Assembly (NCBI RefSeq): GCF_001205715.1
Contig: NZ_AQQZ01000002.1
Coordinates: 491,501 to 555,500, forward strand
DNA: 64,000 nucleotides
Source: Pseudaestuariivita atlantica
GTDB lineage: Bacteria > Pseudomonadota > Alphaproteobacteria > Rhodobacterales > Rhodobacteraceae
Direction of reading: 5' to 3'
Numbering within the stretch: the first letter of the stretch is position 1; every line of letters starts with the position of its first letter. The notes below the pieces were generated by a model that saw nothing but the letters and a program-made list of their open reading frames with translations, was not told where the DNA came from and did no database searches. Positions 26,401 through 35,288 of this stretch are shown here, one piece after another. The position numbers were made by a program, and so were the translations under genes.

Positions 26401-27019
26401 AGAGGAGTTCAAGGCGGTGGGGTTCTACCTGACGGGTCATCCGCTTGACGATTACCTTGGGCCGCTGAAACGCAAGGGCGTGCTGACCCTTGACGATGTC
26501 CGGGCCAAGGCCCCCTGCGTGGCCAAGATCGCAGGTGTGGTGGCCGGGCGGCAGGAGCGCAAGTCGGCGCGCGGCAACCGGTTTGCCTTTGCCCAGTTGA
26601 GCGACCCGACCGGGGCATACGAGGTCACGCTGTTCTCGGACACGCTGGAGGTCGCGCGGGAGCATCTCGAGACCGGGTCGAAGGTCGTGGTGCAGGTCGA
26701 GGCGACACTGGAAGCCGACCAGCTTAAGCTTCTGGGCCGGTCCGTGGCACCCATCGACACGGTTGCAGGGGCCGAGGACGGGGGCGGATTGAAGGTGTTC
26801 GTCGATGACGCCGGAGCGGTGCCGCTGGTCGCGCGCATCCTCGAGGACGCGGCAAAGGCCGCGCGGTCCGCCGGGCGCGGCCCGGTTGTCCTGTGCCTGC
26901 TCGATCCCGGCCTTCCCGGCGAGGTGGAGCTTGATCTAGGTGAAGGTTTCGCGGTCAACCCGCAGATCAAGGGCGCGGTCAAAAGCCTGTCGGGCGTGGT
27001 GATGGTCGAGGACCTCTGA
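23498..27019 (+). CDS. dnaE: DNA polymerase III subunit alpha
   Basis: The replicative polymerase catalytic subunit, 1173 residues, DnaE1 type. An N-terminal PHP domain (FIHLRVHSEYSLLEGAVRVK, then ALTDTNNLFA) is followed by the polymerase core with catalytic aspartates in PDFDID (D404, D406) and GPGRGSGAGSLVAYAL, then the helix-hairpin-helix and OB-fold region (IAGVVAGRQERKSARGNRFA). Start ATG at 23498 (MSSDPRFIHLR) is chosen because the PHP motif begins within 10 residues, as in other alphaproteobacterial DnaE; in-frame extension upstream looks non-coding. Single-copy core gene. Confidence 0.97.
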   Translation: MSSDPRFIHLRVHSEYSLLEGAVRVKKLPGLAAEMGLPAIALTDTNNLFAALEFSVGAQGAGVQPIVGCQIDLSYDQAGLGETAKPPAPLVLLAQNEAGYASLMKLNSCLYLRKDGTLPHVTRDEIAQNATGLICLTGGPDGPVGRLLQHGQHPAAEALMRWLAEVFGDRLYVELQRHPGEDGSPPEAERLTERGFVEMAYAMDLPLVATNDVYFPKEEMYEAHDALICIADGAYVDQQEPRRRLTPQHYLKSPQEMAVLFADLPEALENTVEIARRCAFAAYRRDPILPKFADDEVDELRRQAEQGLKDRLAVIPHAAPVDEYEKRLDFELGIIEGMGFPGYFLIVADFIKWAKEKDIPVGPGRGSGAGSLVAYALTITDLDPLRYSLLFERFLNPERVSMPDFDIDFCMDRREEVIQYVQEKYGHDRVAQIITFGALLSKAAVRDVGRVLQMPYGQVDRLSKMIPVEGVKPVSIEKALKDEPRLAEEAKTEEVVNRLLTYGQQVEGLLRNASTHAAGVVIADRPTDELVPLYRDPRSDMPATQFNMKWVEQAGLVKFDFLGLKTLTVIQNAVDLILKSGRSLHIAADGTELYTPEPGTENEINAIPLDDEASYRLYAAAKTVAVFQVESSGMMDALKRMKPTCIEDIVALVALYRPGPMENIPKYCEVKNGLSQRDTLHPLVDHILDETQGIIVYQEQVMQIAQEMAGYSLGGADMLRRAMGKKIQEAMDAERPKFLKGAAENGVDEAKAMEVWNLLDKFANYGFNKSHAAAYAVVSYQTAWLKANHPVEFMAGVMNCDIHLTDKLGVYFEEVRKGLDLPWAPPCVNRSEASFDVRDGTLHYALGALKNVGVEAMRLITEARRGEAGTQGPDERPFTTLYDFARRVDLKRVGKRPLEMLARAGAFDELDRNRARVFQSLDALVAYSAAVHDQKSSNQVSLFGEAGDDLPEPRLAPVDDWLPAERLGEEFKAVGFYLTGHPLDDYLGPLKRKGVLTLDDVRAKAPCVAKIAGVVAGRQERKSARGNRFAFAQLSDPTGAYEVTLFSDTLEVAREHLETGSKVVVQVEATLEADQLKLLGRSVAPIDTVAGAEDGGGLKVFVDDAGAVPLVARILEDAAKAARSAGRGPVVLCLLDPGLPGEVELDLGEGFAVNPQIKGAVKSLSGVVMVEDL

Positions 27020-27150
27020 TCGCGGCATTCCGCCCGGCGGGGGCCGGTCGGCGGACCGCCTCTGGACGTTGCCGCCGCCGCTCCTGTATCAGCGCGGGGT
27101 GACATGGTGTTCGCCGGTCCGGCGCGCGCCTTTTGGGGAGGAATGTCGCG

Positions 27151-28254
27151 TTGCGTGCATGGCTGTTGATGCTGTCCTGTCTGGCCGTCACGGCCTGCTC
27201 CGATCCCTTGCGGAACGTGGAGCGGCTGGAAGACGTGCCGCTGGTCGCACCCGATGCGGGTGCCGCCGACACCGGCGCGGCACTTCCCACCACCGCGCAG
27301 GTCAGCGCCGAACCGCAGGAACTCAACCGCCGTCCGGGCCTTCTGGGCCTTTTCAAGCGCTCGGGCGATGCCGAGGCAGCGGCGGAGACAGCAGCCTCCG
27401 GGACGGGTGCACCATCGGAGGCCGATCCGGCAGATGCCCCGCAAGCGGAGGCGGCACCGGCTTCGGACGCAACCGTGGACGCCGTGGTGGCGGATGTGGC
27501 CGAGGTTGAAGAAACCGCGAAACCGAGGCGTGGCCTTCTCGGTGGGTTTCTCCAGCGTGCGCGGTCAGCCTCGGCACGAGCCGAGGCCGTGGAAGAGGAG
27601 AAGCGGGACGCCGTTGAGCCGGCAGGTGAAGAGGTTGCGGCCTTGGCGCCGGACAGTGTCGCGGCACCCGAAACTGACACCGAAGAGGCCGCACCGCGCC
27701 GCCGGGGACTGTTCGGTCAGCTTTCAGCCGCGCGCGGGCCCCGCATCGACCCGGACGCGCCCGATGCCCGCGTCGTCCCCTACGGCACCCCCGTCAATTT
27801 CGGAGAGGTCGTGCGCGTGTGCGACGTGCCGCGCAATGGCTTGGGCAAGGAGATCGCGCGGTATCCCGAAAAGCGCCCGACCTATCGCCTGTACGATTCC
27901 AAGCCGAAACAGACGGGTCTGCGCACGCATTACCTCACCGGTTTCAAGGATGGCTGTGCACGCCAGTTCACCGCCGCGCTCGCGCTGTTCGGCGAGGCCG
28001 CGTTGCACGAGCAGTTGCGCTATGGCCTGCCCAGCAAGGTCCAGCCGTATTCGGCCACCGACGAGGCCTATGAGACGGTGAAGGGCCGCGTCTGCCGCGC
28101 GGCCAAGGGCAAGCCCTGCGGCGCCAAGATCGAAAAGCTGGCGCAAACGACCGTGTTCGTGTCGACCTATGAACGCTACGAGGGGTCGGCCTCGTGGGCG
28201 AACATCCTGCTGCACGACGGCACGGTGGTCGAGAAGGACAAGGTCGGTAACTGA
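27151..28254 (+). CDS. Lipoprotein with three RRxGLxG motifs, unknown function
   Basis: A 367-residue protein I do not recognise. A lipoprotein signal (MRAWLLMLSCLAVTAC, lipobox Cys at residue 16) sends it to a membrane. Residues 17-200 form a low-complexity Ala/Glu/Pro linker that carries three copies of one short motif: RRPGLLGLFKR (60-70), RRGLLGGFLQR (126-136) and RRRGLFGQLSAAR (183-195). The C-terminal ~160 residues are an ordered domain with four cysteines (C224, C269, C315, C323) that could pair in the periplasm, ending VFVSTYERYEGSASWANILL. The TTG at 27151 is preferred because GGGGAGG lies about 9 bases upstream; a TTG at 27133 lies before that site. It follows dnaE by 131 bases. Confidence 0.75.
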   Translation: MRAWLLMLSCLAVTACSDPLRNVERLEDVPLVAPDAGAADTGAALPTTAQVSAEPQELNRRPGLLGLFKRSGDAEAAAETAASGTGAPSEADPADAPQAEAAPASDATVDAVVADVAEVEETAKPRRGLLGGFLQRARSASARAEAVEEEKRDAVEPAGEEVAALAPDSVAAPETDTEEAAPRRRGLFGQLSAARGPRIDPDAPDARVVPYGTPVNFGEVVRVCDVPRNGLGKEIARYPEKRPTYRLYDSKPKQTGLRTHYLTGFKDGCARQFTAALALFGEAALHEQLRYGLPSKVQPYSATDEAYETVKGRVCRAAKGKPCGAKIEKLAQTTVFVSTYERYEGSASWANILLHDGTVVEKDKVGN

Positions 28255-28269
28255 CCGCCGGACGCGCCG

Positions 28270-28473
28270 TCAGTAATGCGGCGGGCGTTCGTCGCCCACG
28301 ATAACGGCCGCGCCCTCGGCTTCCTCGCGCTCTGCCTCGCGCCGCATCAGCAGTGCCACGCGGCGTTCCAGCTGGTCGATGGATTGGGACTGCCGCGCCA
28401 CCACGTCCGACAATTCCTCTGCCAGCCGCTCCAGATGTGCCAGGCGTTCCTGTGTTGGGTCGATGTCGCTCAT
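28270..28473 (-). CDS. slyX: SlyX family protein
   Basis: A 67-residue protein matching SlyX: a coiled-coil stretch ([19 protein letters not shown], then [14 protein letters not shown]) and the C-terminal PPHY that marks the family. Its biochemical role is not established. It is convergent with the lipoprotein gene (15 bases between stops) and divergent from hisS with a gap of 104 bases. Confidence 0.9.
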   Translation of the reverse strand: MSDIDPTQERLAHLERLAEELSDVVARQSQSIDQLERRVALLMRREAEREEAEGAAVIVGDERPPHY

Positions 28474-28577
28474 GCCGCTACCTTGCCGGATGGGCGCGCG
28501 AAGGCAAGCCCCGTCCTTGCCCCCCGCGCGCGGGGCCGCTACACGGGCCGCGCGAAACGAGGCAAAGGGCACGCGCC

Positions 28578-30068
28578 ATGGCCAAGGTCAAGAAAACCCC
28601 GCGCCCAAGGGCCGAAACGCCCAAGGGCTTCCGCGATTATTTCGGCACCGACGTGGCCGAACGCAGCGCGATGCTGGCCACCATCGCCGAGGTTTACCAT
28701 CGCTACGGGTTCGACGCGCTAGAAACCAGCGCGGTGGAGACGGTCGAGGCGCTGGGCAAGTTCCTGCCCGACGTCGACCGCCCGAACGAGGGCGTTTTCG
28801 CGTGGGAACTGGATGACAGCGGCTGGGTCGCCCTGCGTTACGATCTGACGGCCCCGCTGGCCCGCGTCTATGCCCAGCACCGCAACGACCTGCCGACGCC
28901 CTACCGCCGCTACGCGATGGGGCCGGTCTGGCGCAATGAAAAGCCGGGGCCGGGGCGGTTTCGCCAGTTCTATCAATGTGATGCGGACACCGTGGGCGCA
29001 CCGTCCGTCGCGGCGGATGCCGAGATCTGCGCGATGCTCAGCGACACGCTCGAAGCCGTGGGGATCGACCGGGGCGATTACGTCGTGCGGGTGAACAACC
29101 GCAAGGTCCTGAACGGCGTGATGGAGGTTGCGGGCCTTGCGGGCGACGAAAAGGAGGCCGAACGCGGCATCGTCCTGCGCGCCATCGACAAGCTCGACCG
29201 CCTCGGCCCGGACGGCGTGCGGGCGCTGCTGGGTGAAGGGCGCAAGGACGACAGCGGCGATTTCACCGAAGGTGCGGGTCTTGCGCGCGAGCAGGCCGAT
29301 GTCGTCATGGGTTTCATGGAAGCCGGGCGCGACACGGGTGCCGAAACGGTGGCCGCGCTGCGCGCACTGGTGGCCGGGTCGGCTGTCGGCACGGCGGGCG
29401 TAGACGAGTTGGAAACCATCGCCGCGCTACTCGACGCGCAGGGCTATGGCCCCGACCGCATCGTAATCGACCCGTCGGTCGTGCGTGGCCTCGGTTATTA
29501 TACCGGCCCGGTGTTCGAGGCGGAGCTGACCTTTGAAATCCTCGACGAAAAAGGCCGCCCGCGGCAGTTCGGCTCGGTCGCGGGCGGTGGGCGGTACGAC
29601 GACCTCGTGAAGCGCTTCACCGGGCAGGAAGTCCCGGCGACGGGCGTGTCCATCGGTGTCGACCGCCTGCTCGCCGCTCTGCGCATGAAGGGCCGCGTCG
29701 CGGGCGCGTCGCATGGCCCGGTGATCGTCACGGTCATGGACCGGGATCGCATGGCCGACTACCAGGCGATGGTGGGCGAGTTGCGGCAGGCCGGCATCCG
29801 GGCGGAGGTCTACCTCGGCAATCCCAAGAACTTCGGAAACCAGCTGAAATACGCGGACAAGCGCGGTAGTCCCGTCGCTGTGATCCAGGGCGGGGACGAG
29901 GCCGACCGCGACGTCGTCCAGCTGAAGGACCTCATCCTCGGGGCGAAGCTGGCAGAGACGGCGAGCCTTGAGGAGTGGAAGGACCGCCCCTCGCAGGTCG
30001 AGGTGCCGCGTGGCGACCTGGTGGCGCAGGTGCGCGAGATGCTCGCGCGGCACGGTGCCGATGGCTGA
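28578..30068 (+). CDS. hisS: Histidine-tRNA ligase
   Basis: A 496-residue class II aminoacyl-tRNA synthetase. Motif region 1 is [22 protein letters not shown] and the motif 2 loop [19 protein letters not shown] follow, and the histidine-specific [16 protein letters not shown] and motif 3 GGGRYDDLV are present. The C-terminal anticodon-binding domain begins near residue 400. It charges tRNA-His. Its last 8 bases overlap hisZ, linking charging with the hisZ-hisG biosynthetic pair. Confidence 0.97.
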   Translation: MAKVKKTPRPRAETPKGFRDYFGTDVAERSAMLATIAEVYHRYGFDALETSAVETVEALGKFLPDVDRPNEGVFAWELDDSGWVALRYDLTAPLARVYAQHRNDLPTPYRRYAMGPVWRNEKPGPGRFRQFYQCDADTVGAPSVAADAEICAMLSDTLEAVGIDRGDYVVRVNNRKVLNGVMEVAGLAGDEKEAERGIVLRAIDKLDRLGPDGVRALLGEGRKDDSGDFTEGAGLAREQADVVMGFMEAGRDTGAETVAALRALVAGSAVGTAGVDELETIAALLDAQGYGPDRIVIDPSVVRGLGYYTGPVFEAELTFEILDEKGRPRQFGSVAGGGRYDDLVKRFTGQEVPATGVSIGVDRLLAALRMKGRVAGASHGPVIVTVMDRDRMADYQAMVGELRQAGIRAEVYLGNPKNFGNQLKYADKRGSPVAVIQGGDEADRDVVQLKDLILGAKLAETASLEEWKDRPSQVEVPRGDLVAQVREMLARHGADG

Positions 30069-31170
30069 CGCAGGGCAGACGACAGACGACGCGCGTCTGC
30101 GGGCGCGTGTCGCCACGCTGATGGGCGCGTTCCGCGATGCGGGCGGGGTCGAGGTTTCAGCCCCCGTCCTGTTGCCTGCCGAGGCGCTGCTGGACCTTTA
30201 CGGCGAAGACATCCGGGGCCGCGCCTACGTGACGTCGGACGCGTTGCGGGGGGAGCAGATGCTGCGCCCCGATTTCACCGTGCCAGTCGTGCAGCGCCAC
30301 ATGGCCGAAGGGGCCGAACCCGCGCGATATGCCTATGCGGGCCCGGTCTTCCGCAAGCAGGAACAGGACCCGTCCCGCGCCAACGAGTACCCGCAGGTGG
30401 GATACGAGGTCTTCGCCCGCAGCGCACCGGCCGAGACGGATGCCGAGGTCTTTGCCCTGATCGCGGCGCAGCTTGACGGGTTGCCGGTGCGCGCGGTGAC
30501 CGGCGATATCGGCATCCTGATGGCGGCAGTGCGCGGGCTTGAAACAACCGACCGTCGCCGCACCGCGCTGATGCGCCATATCTGGCGGCCGCGCCGCTTC
30601 CGCGCGTTGCTGGATCGTTTCGCGGGGCGCACGCCCGTGCCGGCCTCTCGCGCGCGACTTCTGGCCGAGGATCATCCGTGGACCGGTGCGGCACCGCAGA
30701 TCGGGCTGCGCGGGCGTGCCGAGGTCGAGGCGCGCATTGCCGCCCTGCGGGAAGACGCGGCTGAACCGCCCCTCGCGGCCGAGGCGCTGGCGCTTCTCGA
30801 CGCGCTGCTGGCGGTGCGGGAGACCTGCGATTTCGCGATCGAGCGGTTGCGGGACCTGTCCGTTGACCTCGTGTCGATCCGGCCTGCCGTGGACCGCCTT
30901 GCCGCGCGGCTCGACGCGCTGGACGCGCGGGGTTTTGCGCCCGGTTCGCTGGAGTTCGAGGCGAATTACGGGCGCACGTCGATGGAATACTACGACGGGT
31001 TCGTCTTCGGTTTCTACGCCACCCGGCGCCCGGACTGGCCGCCGGTGGCCACTGGCGGGCGGTACGATGCGCTGACCGAACGGCTGGGGCAGGGCGCAGG
31101 CGCGATCCCCGCCGTGGGCGGCGTCGTGCGGCCCGACCTCGTTGTCGCACTGGACGGGGCGGGCACATGA
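30061..31170 (+). CDS. hisZ: ATP phosphoribosyltransferase regulatory subunit
   Basis: A 369-residue HisZ, a HisRS paralogue without aminoacylation function. It keeps the core of the fold ([39 protein letters not shown]) but is shorter, lacks the anticodon domain and lacks the GLGYYTG histidine-binding motif of true HisRS. It forms a hetero-octamer with the short HisG encoded next and makes it sensitive to histidine. Start ATG at 30061 overlaps hisS by 8 bases; stop overlaps hisG by 4. Confidence 0.93.
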   Translation: MADAGQTTDDARLRARVATLMGAFRDAGGVEVSAPVLLPAEALLDLYGEDIRGRAYVTSDALRGEQMLRPDFTVPVVQRHMAEGAEPARYAYAGPVFRKQEQDPSRANEYPQVGYEVFARSAPAETDAEVFALIAAQLDGLPVRAVTGDIGILMAAVRGLETTDRRRTALMRHIWRPRRFRALLDRFAGRTPVPASRARLLAEDHPWTGAAPQIGLRGRAEVEARIAALREDAAEPPLAAEALALLDALLAVRETCDFAIERLRDLSVDLVSIRPAVDRLAARLDALDARGFAPGSLEFEANYGRTSMEYYDGFVFGFYATRRPDWPPVATGGRYDALTERLGQGAGAIPAVGGVVRPDLVVALDGAGT

Positions 31171-31859
31171 TCAAGCTGGGCGTGCCGTCCAAGGGACGGC
31201 TGATGGAGAAGACATTCGACTGGTTCGCGCGGCGCGGCGTGACGCTCGCGCGGTCGGGATCGGACCGGGAATATGCCGCGACCGTGTCGGGCGCGGAGGG
31301 CGTGTCGCTTGTCCTTTTGTCGGCCGGAGAGATCCCGCGTGAACTGGCGGCCGGGCGCTTGCACCTCGGGGTCACGGGCACCGACCTTGTGCATGAGCGC
31401 CTGCCGCTCTGGACCGACGTGGTCACGCCGCTGGCCGAGATGGGGTTCGGACATGCCGACCTCGTGCTGGCCGTTCCCGCCTGCTGGATCGACGTGGACA
31501 CGCTTGACGATCTGGACGCGGCGGCGGCGGCCTTCCGCGCCGAACATGGCCACCGCCTGCGTGTGGCGACCAAGTATCACCGGTTGGTGCGCGGGTTCCT
31601 GCGGGATGCGGGCGTGGCCGATTACGCCATCGTCGACAGCCAGGGCGCAACCGAGGGCACGGTGGCCAACCTCACCGCCGAGATGATCGCCGACATCACC
31701 TCTACCGGCGAGACGCTGCGCGCCAACCACCTCAAGATCCTGTCGGACGGGTTGGTGCTGAAAAGCCAGGCGACGCTTTGGAAAAGCCGCGTGGCCAACC
31801 TGACGAAGAACGACCGCGCGGCGCTGGCCGCTCTGGTCGCGCAGCTGGGTCTCGATTGA
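31167..31859 (+). CDS. hisG: ATP phosphoribosyltransferase, short form
   Basis: A 230-residue short-form HisG, first enzyme of histidine biosynthesis (ATP + PRPP to phosphoribosyl-ATP). It starts [15 protein letters not shown], has the GVTGTDLVHE segment and the PRPP loop VDSQGATEGTVANLTAEMIADIT in outline, and lacks the C-terminal regulatory ACT-like domain of long HisG, which is why HisZ is needed. Overlaps hisZ by 4 bases. Confidence 0.96.
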   Translation: MIKLGVPSKGRLMEKTFDWFARRGVTLARSGSDREYAATVSGAEGVSLVLLSAGEIPRELAAGRLHLGVTGTDLVHERLPLWTDVVTPLAEMGFGHADLVLAVPACWIDVDTLDDLDAAAAAFRAEHGHRLRVATKYHRLVRGFLRDAGVADYAIVDSQGATEGTVANLTAEMIADITSTGETLRANHLKILSDGLVLKSQATLWKSRVANLTKNDRAALAALVAQLGLD

Positions 31860-31866
31860 CGGGCGA

Positions 31867-31887
31867 CCCGGCGCTCAACGCGCCGGG
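31867..31887. terminator. Possible shared terminator hairpin, hisG/trpS
   Basis: CCCGGCGC (31867-31874) and GCGCCGGG (31880-31887) form a perfect 8-bp stem with a 5-base loop between the convergent hisG and trpS genes. The loop and right arm lie over the last codons of trpS. There is no U-run on either side, so it is only a weak candidate. Confidence 0.35.
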
Positions 31888-32900
31888 GGGACCATTCCGA
31901 TGATGTCGTAGGTCTGTTTCAGGATCGGTGCCGCGATGGTGCGGGCGCGGTCGGCCCCGTCCGTCAGGATGCGGTCGATCTCGTCCGGGGCGTCCATCAG
32001 TTCGGCCATGCGGGTCGAAATCGGCGCCATGTGGTCAACGGCCAGGTCCGCGAGCATCGGTTTGAATTCCGAAAACTGCTTGCCGCCCACCTCGCGCAGC
32101 ACCGTGGCCGCGTCGGATCCCGACAGGGCCGCGTAGATGTTGACGAGGTTCCGCGCCTCGGGCCGGTCCTCAAGACCGTCGAGTTCCGAGGGCAGCGCGT
32201 CGGGATCGGTCCGTGCCTTGCGGATCTTGGTCGCGATCGCGTCCGCGTCGTCGGTCATGTTGATGCGGCTCATGTCCGAGGGGTCGGATTTCGACATCTT
32301 CTTGGACCCGTCGCGCAGGGACATGATGCGCGTCGCCACGCCTTCGATCACCGGCTCGGTCACGGGAAAGAAATCGACCCCGTAATCGTTGTTGAACTTG
32401 ATCGCGATGTCGCGCGTCAGCTCGATATGCTGTTTCTGGTCCTCGCCCACGGGTACGTGGGTCGCGTGGTAGATCAGGATGTCGGCCGCCATCAGCGACG
32501 GGTAGGCGAACAGCCCCAGCGATGCGTTCTGCTGGTTCTTGCCCGCCTTGTCCTTCCATTGCGTCATGCGCTGCATCCAGCCCATGCGCGCGACGCAGTT
32601 GAACACCCAGCCAAGCTGCGCATGTTCGGGCACCTGGCTTTGGTTGAAGAGCATGGATTTCGCCGGGTCGAGGCCCGCGGCGATGTACCCGGCAGCCAGT
32701 TCGCGCGTGTTGTGGCGCAGCGCCTCGGGGTCCTGCCAGACGGTGATCGCGTGCAGATCGACCATGCAGTAGAGCGTTTCGATGCCGCTGTCCTGCATCT
32801 CGACGAACCGCTTGATCGCGCCAAGGTAGTTGCCCAGCGTCAGGCCACCAGACGGCTGGATGCCGGAAAAGACGCGCGGTGTGTGGGTTGTCTCGGTCAT
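31875..32900 (-). CDS. trpS: Tryptophan-tRNA ligase
   Basis: A 341-residue class I synthetase. The HIGH-like motif lies in [17 protein letters not shown] (residues 11-27), and the KMSKS loop is [36 protein letters not shown] is the usual tryptophanyl core. It charges tRNA-Trp. Start at 32900 ([11 protein letters not shown]). It lies on the same strand as murJ, with the divergent rhomboid-like gene between them. Confidence 0.97.
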   Translation of the reverse strand: MTETTHTPRVFSGIQPSGGLTLGNYLGAIKRFVEMQDSGIETLYCMVDLHAITVWQDPEALRHNTRELAAGYIAAGLDPAKSMLFNQSQVPEHAQLGWVFNCVARMGWMQRMTQWKDKAGKNQQNASLGLFAYPSLMAADILIYHATHVPVGEDQKQHIELTRDIAIKFNNDYGVDFFPVTEPVIEGVATRIMSLRDGSKKMSKSDPSDMSRINMTDDADAIATKIRKARTDPDALPSELDGLEDRPEARNLVNIYAALSGSDAATVLREVGGKQFSEFKPMLADLAVDHMAPISTRMAELMDAPDEIDRILTDGADRARTIAAPILKQTYDIIGMVPPAR

Positions 32901-32974
32901 GAGACAAATCTCCATCTGGTCAACGGGGTGCGGCTGCCTTACCCATGGCATCCGAGCCCGTCAAGGAGCCCGCC

Positions 32975-33673
32975 ATGGCGCACCCGAACCCTGATCACAA
33001 CGACACGTCCCCGATCAATCCGATCCCGCCGGTGATCCTTTTCCTGTTCCTCGCCATGGTCACGGCAGAGCTCATCTTTTCTCTGGGCGAACGCGAGATC
33101 ATCGGCGGCCCGGCGGCGGTGGGCTGGCGGCTGGCCTATATCCAGCAATTCGCCTTTTCCGGAGAGATTTTCGACTGGATGATCGAGAACAATCGCTGGC
33201 CGGCAGAACAGTTGCTTCGCACTGTGACCTTCCCGTTCATCCATTCGACCTTCATCCACGCCGCCATCGGGTCGGTGATCTTCCTCGCCCTCGGCAAGAT
33301 GGTCGGGGATGCCTACGGGACGGTCGCGGCGGTGCTGTTCTTCTTCGTGCCCAGCGCGCTTGGCGCGGTCGCCTTCGCGCTTCTGACCGAAAGTGCCGCG
33401 CCCCTGATGGGCGCGTTCCCGGCGATCTATGGGTTCGTGGGGGCCTATACGTTCCTTCTGTGGGTCAAGCTGGGCGCGGCGGGGCAACGGCAGATACGCG
33501 CGTTCAGCCTGATCGGGTTCCTGATGCTGATCCAGCTGATCTTCGGCGCGCTTTACGGCACCAGCCCGACATGGGTCGCGGACCTTGCGGCCTTCGTCAT
33601 CGGGCTCGCCATGGCGCCGCTGCTGGCACCCGGCGGCATGGCGCGGGTGATCGCGGCGCTGCGCCGGGACTGA
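32975..33673 (+). CDS. Rhomboid-fold protein lacking catalytic residues
   Basis: A 232-residue six-helix membrane protein of the rhomboid family that appears proteolytically dead. The rhomboid layout is clear: WRLAYIQQFAF in the L1 region, FPFIHSTFIHAAIGS with two His in TM2, the GxSG-equivalent GAFPAIYGFVGAY in TM4 and ADLAAFVIGLAMAPLL in TM6. The catalytic Ser of GxSG is F148 (GAFP), the TM6 His (normally AHLGG) is D203, and the TM2 Asn after the His is G99. It could bind or retain membrane clients without cutting them. Start 32975 is chosen because AAGGAG lies 6 bases upstream; an ATG at 32945 has no such site. Confidence 0.85.
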   Translation: MAHPNPDHNDTSPINPIPPVILFLFLAMVTAELIFSLGEREIIGGPAAVGWRLAYIQQFAFSGEIFDWMIENNRWPAEQLLRTVTFPFIHSTFIHAAIGSVIFLALGKMVGDAYGTVAAVLFFFVPSALGAVAFALLTESAAPLMGAFPAIYGFVGAYTFLLWVKLGAAGQRQIRAFSLIGFLMLIQLIFGALYGTSPTWVADLAAFVIGLAMAPLLAPGGMARVIAALRRD

Positions 33674-33679
33674 ACGGGC

Positions 33680-35221
33680 TTATTCGCGGCGCAGGGTCGC
33701 GCGCACTTCACCGAGGCGCAGCGCGCCCGTCACGTGGGCCGCGGAGAAGTAGACGACGATGCCAAGCAGGACAAGCGCGGCAAGGGCAAGGTAGCGCCAG
33801 CCGGCGCTGCCCAGCGCCGGGCCAAGCACAAGCTGGCCGATCCACAGGACCGCCCCCATGATCGCGGACGACACGAGGATGCGCCAGATCCGCCGGCGCA
33901 GTTGCGCGTCGAACCGCGCGACGTCCCCCATGCTCCGGCTGCCGATGGCCAGAAGCGCCACCATGATCCAGCCGGCGACCGAGGCCGCGATCGCCGGCGC
34001 GGTCCAGCCGATCACCGGGGCCAGCCCGATGGCAAGGCCCGCATTCACCACCATCGCCACCAGCGCATAGTGAAACGGGCGGCGCGTGTCCTCGCGCGCG
34101 AAGAACAGCGGTTGCAATAGCTTCTGCAGGACGAACGCGGGCAGGCCGAGGCCATAGATCGACACGGCGGTCGCGATGGCGGCGCTGTCATCGGCGGTGG
34201 TCGCGCCACGCTCGAACAGGACCGACACGAGCGATAGCGGGATCACCACCAGCGCCACGGCGGCGGGGATGGTGAGGGCGAGCGAGATCTCTCCCGCGCG
34301 GGAAAAGGCATGGCGCGCGCCCGCGTCGTCGCCCGCCTGCAGACGGCGCGACAGGTCTGGCAGCAGCACGATGCCTACCGCGATGCCGACCACGCCAAGC
34401 GGCAGTTGATAAAGGCGGTCGGCGGCGAACAGCCAGCCCACGGCACGGTCGAACCCGGATGCCACGACCTGCCCGACGACGAGGTTGATCTGCACCACGC
34501 CACCCGCCAGCGCGGCAGGCACGGCGACCTGCACCAGCCGCCACATCTGGGGCGACGGGCGCGGGAAGCGCAGGCGCAGGGCAAAGCCCGCGCGCGCGGC
34601 GGCGACCCAGACAAGCACCAGTTGCGCCACGCCGGCCACGGGGATCATCCAAACAAGCGCGCGGGCGATGTCCCCGCCCGTCTGCGCCGCGACGAACATG
34701 CCCGAGATCAGCAGCACGTTCAGCAGGACGGGCGCGGCGGCGGCGGCGGCGAACCGGCCCGTCGCGTTCAGCACGCCAGACAAAAGCGCCGCGAGCGAGA
34801 TGAACAGGATGTAGGGAAAGGCGATCCGCCCGAACTCGACTGACAGGTCGAACTTCTCGGTCCCTTCGAACCCGGCCGCCGTTGCCCAGATCAGCCACGG
34901 CATGAAGATTTGCGCGACCAGCGTCAGCAGGATCAGGATCGAGGTCAGCCAGGCAAAGGCGTCCTCGGCAAAGGTCTTGGCGTCGTCGGCCCCTTCCAGC
35001 CGCTTGGAGAACATCGGCACGAAGGCGGTGTTGAACGCGCCCTCGGCGAAGAACCGGCGGAAGAGATTGGGCAGGCGGAAGGCCACGACGTAGGCCTGGT
35101 ACAGCGGACCTGTTCCAAGGAAGGCGAGGATCATCGCATCGCGGACAAAGCCCAGCACGCGGGACATCAGCGTCCACCCACCCACGGTGAGGAAGGCCGA
35201 AAGGAAGCGGATGGGTTTCAT
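33680..35221 (-). CDS. murJ: Lipid II flippase MurJ
   Basis: A 513-residue MviN/MurJ-family flippase that moves lipid II across the inner membrane for peptidoglycan synthesis. It opens MKPIRFLSAFLTVGGWTLMSRVLGFVRDAM in outline and continues FRLPNLFRRFFAEGAFNTAFVPMF, the strongest family signature. The length and ~14 hydrophobic segments fit. It ends 7 bases from the stop of the convergent rhomboid-like gene. In many alphaproteobacteria murJ lies next to glnD; here glnD is about 21 kb away on the same strand. Confidence 0.96.
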   Translation of the reverse strand: MKPIRFLSAFLTVGGWTLMSRVLGFVRDAMILAFLGTGPLYQAYVVAFRLPNLFRRFFAEGAFNTAFVPMFSKRLEGADDAKTFAEDAFAWLTSILILLTLVAQIFMPWLIWATAAGFEGTEKFDLSVEFGRIAFPYILFISLAALLSGVLNATGRFAAAAAAPVLLNVLLISGMFVAAQTGGDIARALVWMIPVAGVAQLVLVWVAAARAGFALRLRFPRPSPQMWRLVQVAVPAALAGGVVQINLVVGQVVASGFDRAVGWLFAADRLYQLPLGVVGIAVGIVLLPDLSRRLQAGDDAGARHAFSRAGEISLALTIPAAVALVVIPLSLVSVLFERGATTADDSAAIATAVSIYGLGLPAFVLQKLLQPLFFAREDTRRPFHYALVAMVVNAGLAIGLAPVIGWTAPAIAASVAGWIMVALLAIGSRSMGDVARFDAQLRRRIWRILVSSAIMGAVLWIGQLVLGPALGSAGWRYLALAALVLLGIVVYFSAAHVTGALRLGEVRATLRRE

Positions 35222-35288
35222 CGGGGTCCTGCGCGTTTTGCACAGGCTTACCGGATCGCGCAGGTTGGTGAAAGGGCGGCCGCGCGCC

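Noticed and set aside
30061-31170. A second histidyl-tRNA synthetase
   Set aside because: It lacks the anticodon-binding domain and the histidine-binding GLGYYTG motif and is coupled to short-form hisG, so it is HisZ.
32945-32977. An upstream ATG at 32945 as start of the rhomboid-like gene
   Set aside because: No Shine-Dalgarno sequence before it, whereas AAGGAG lies 6 bases before the ATG at 32975.
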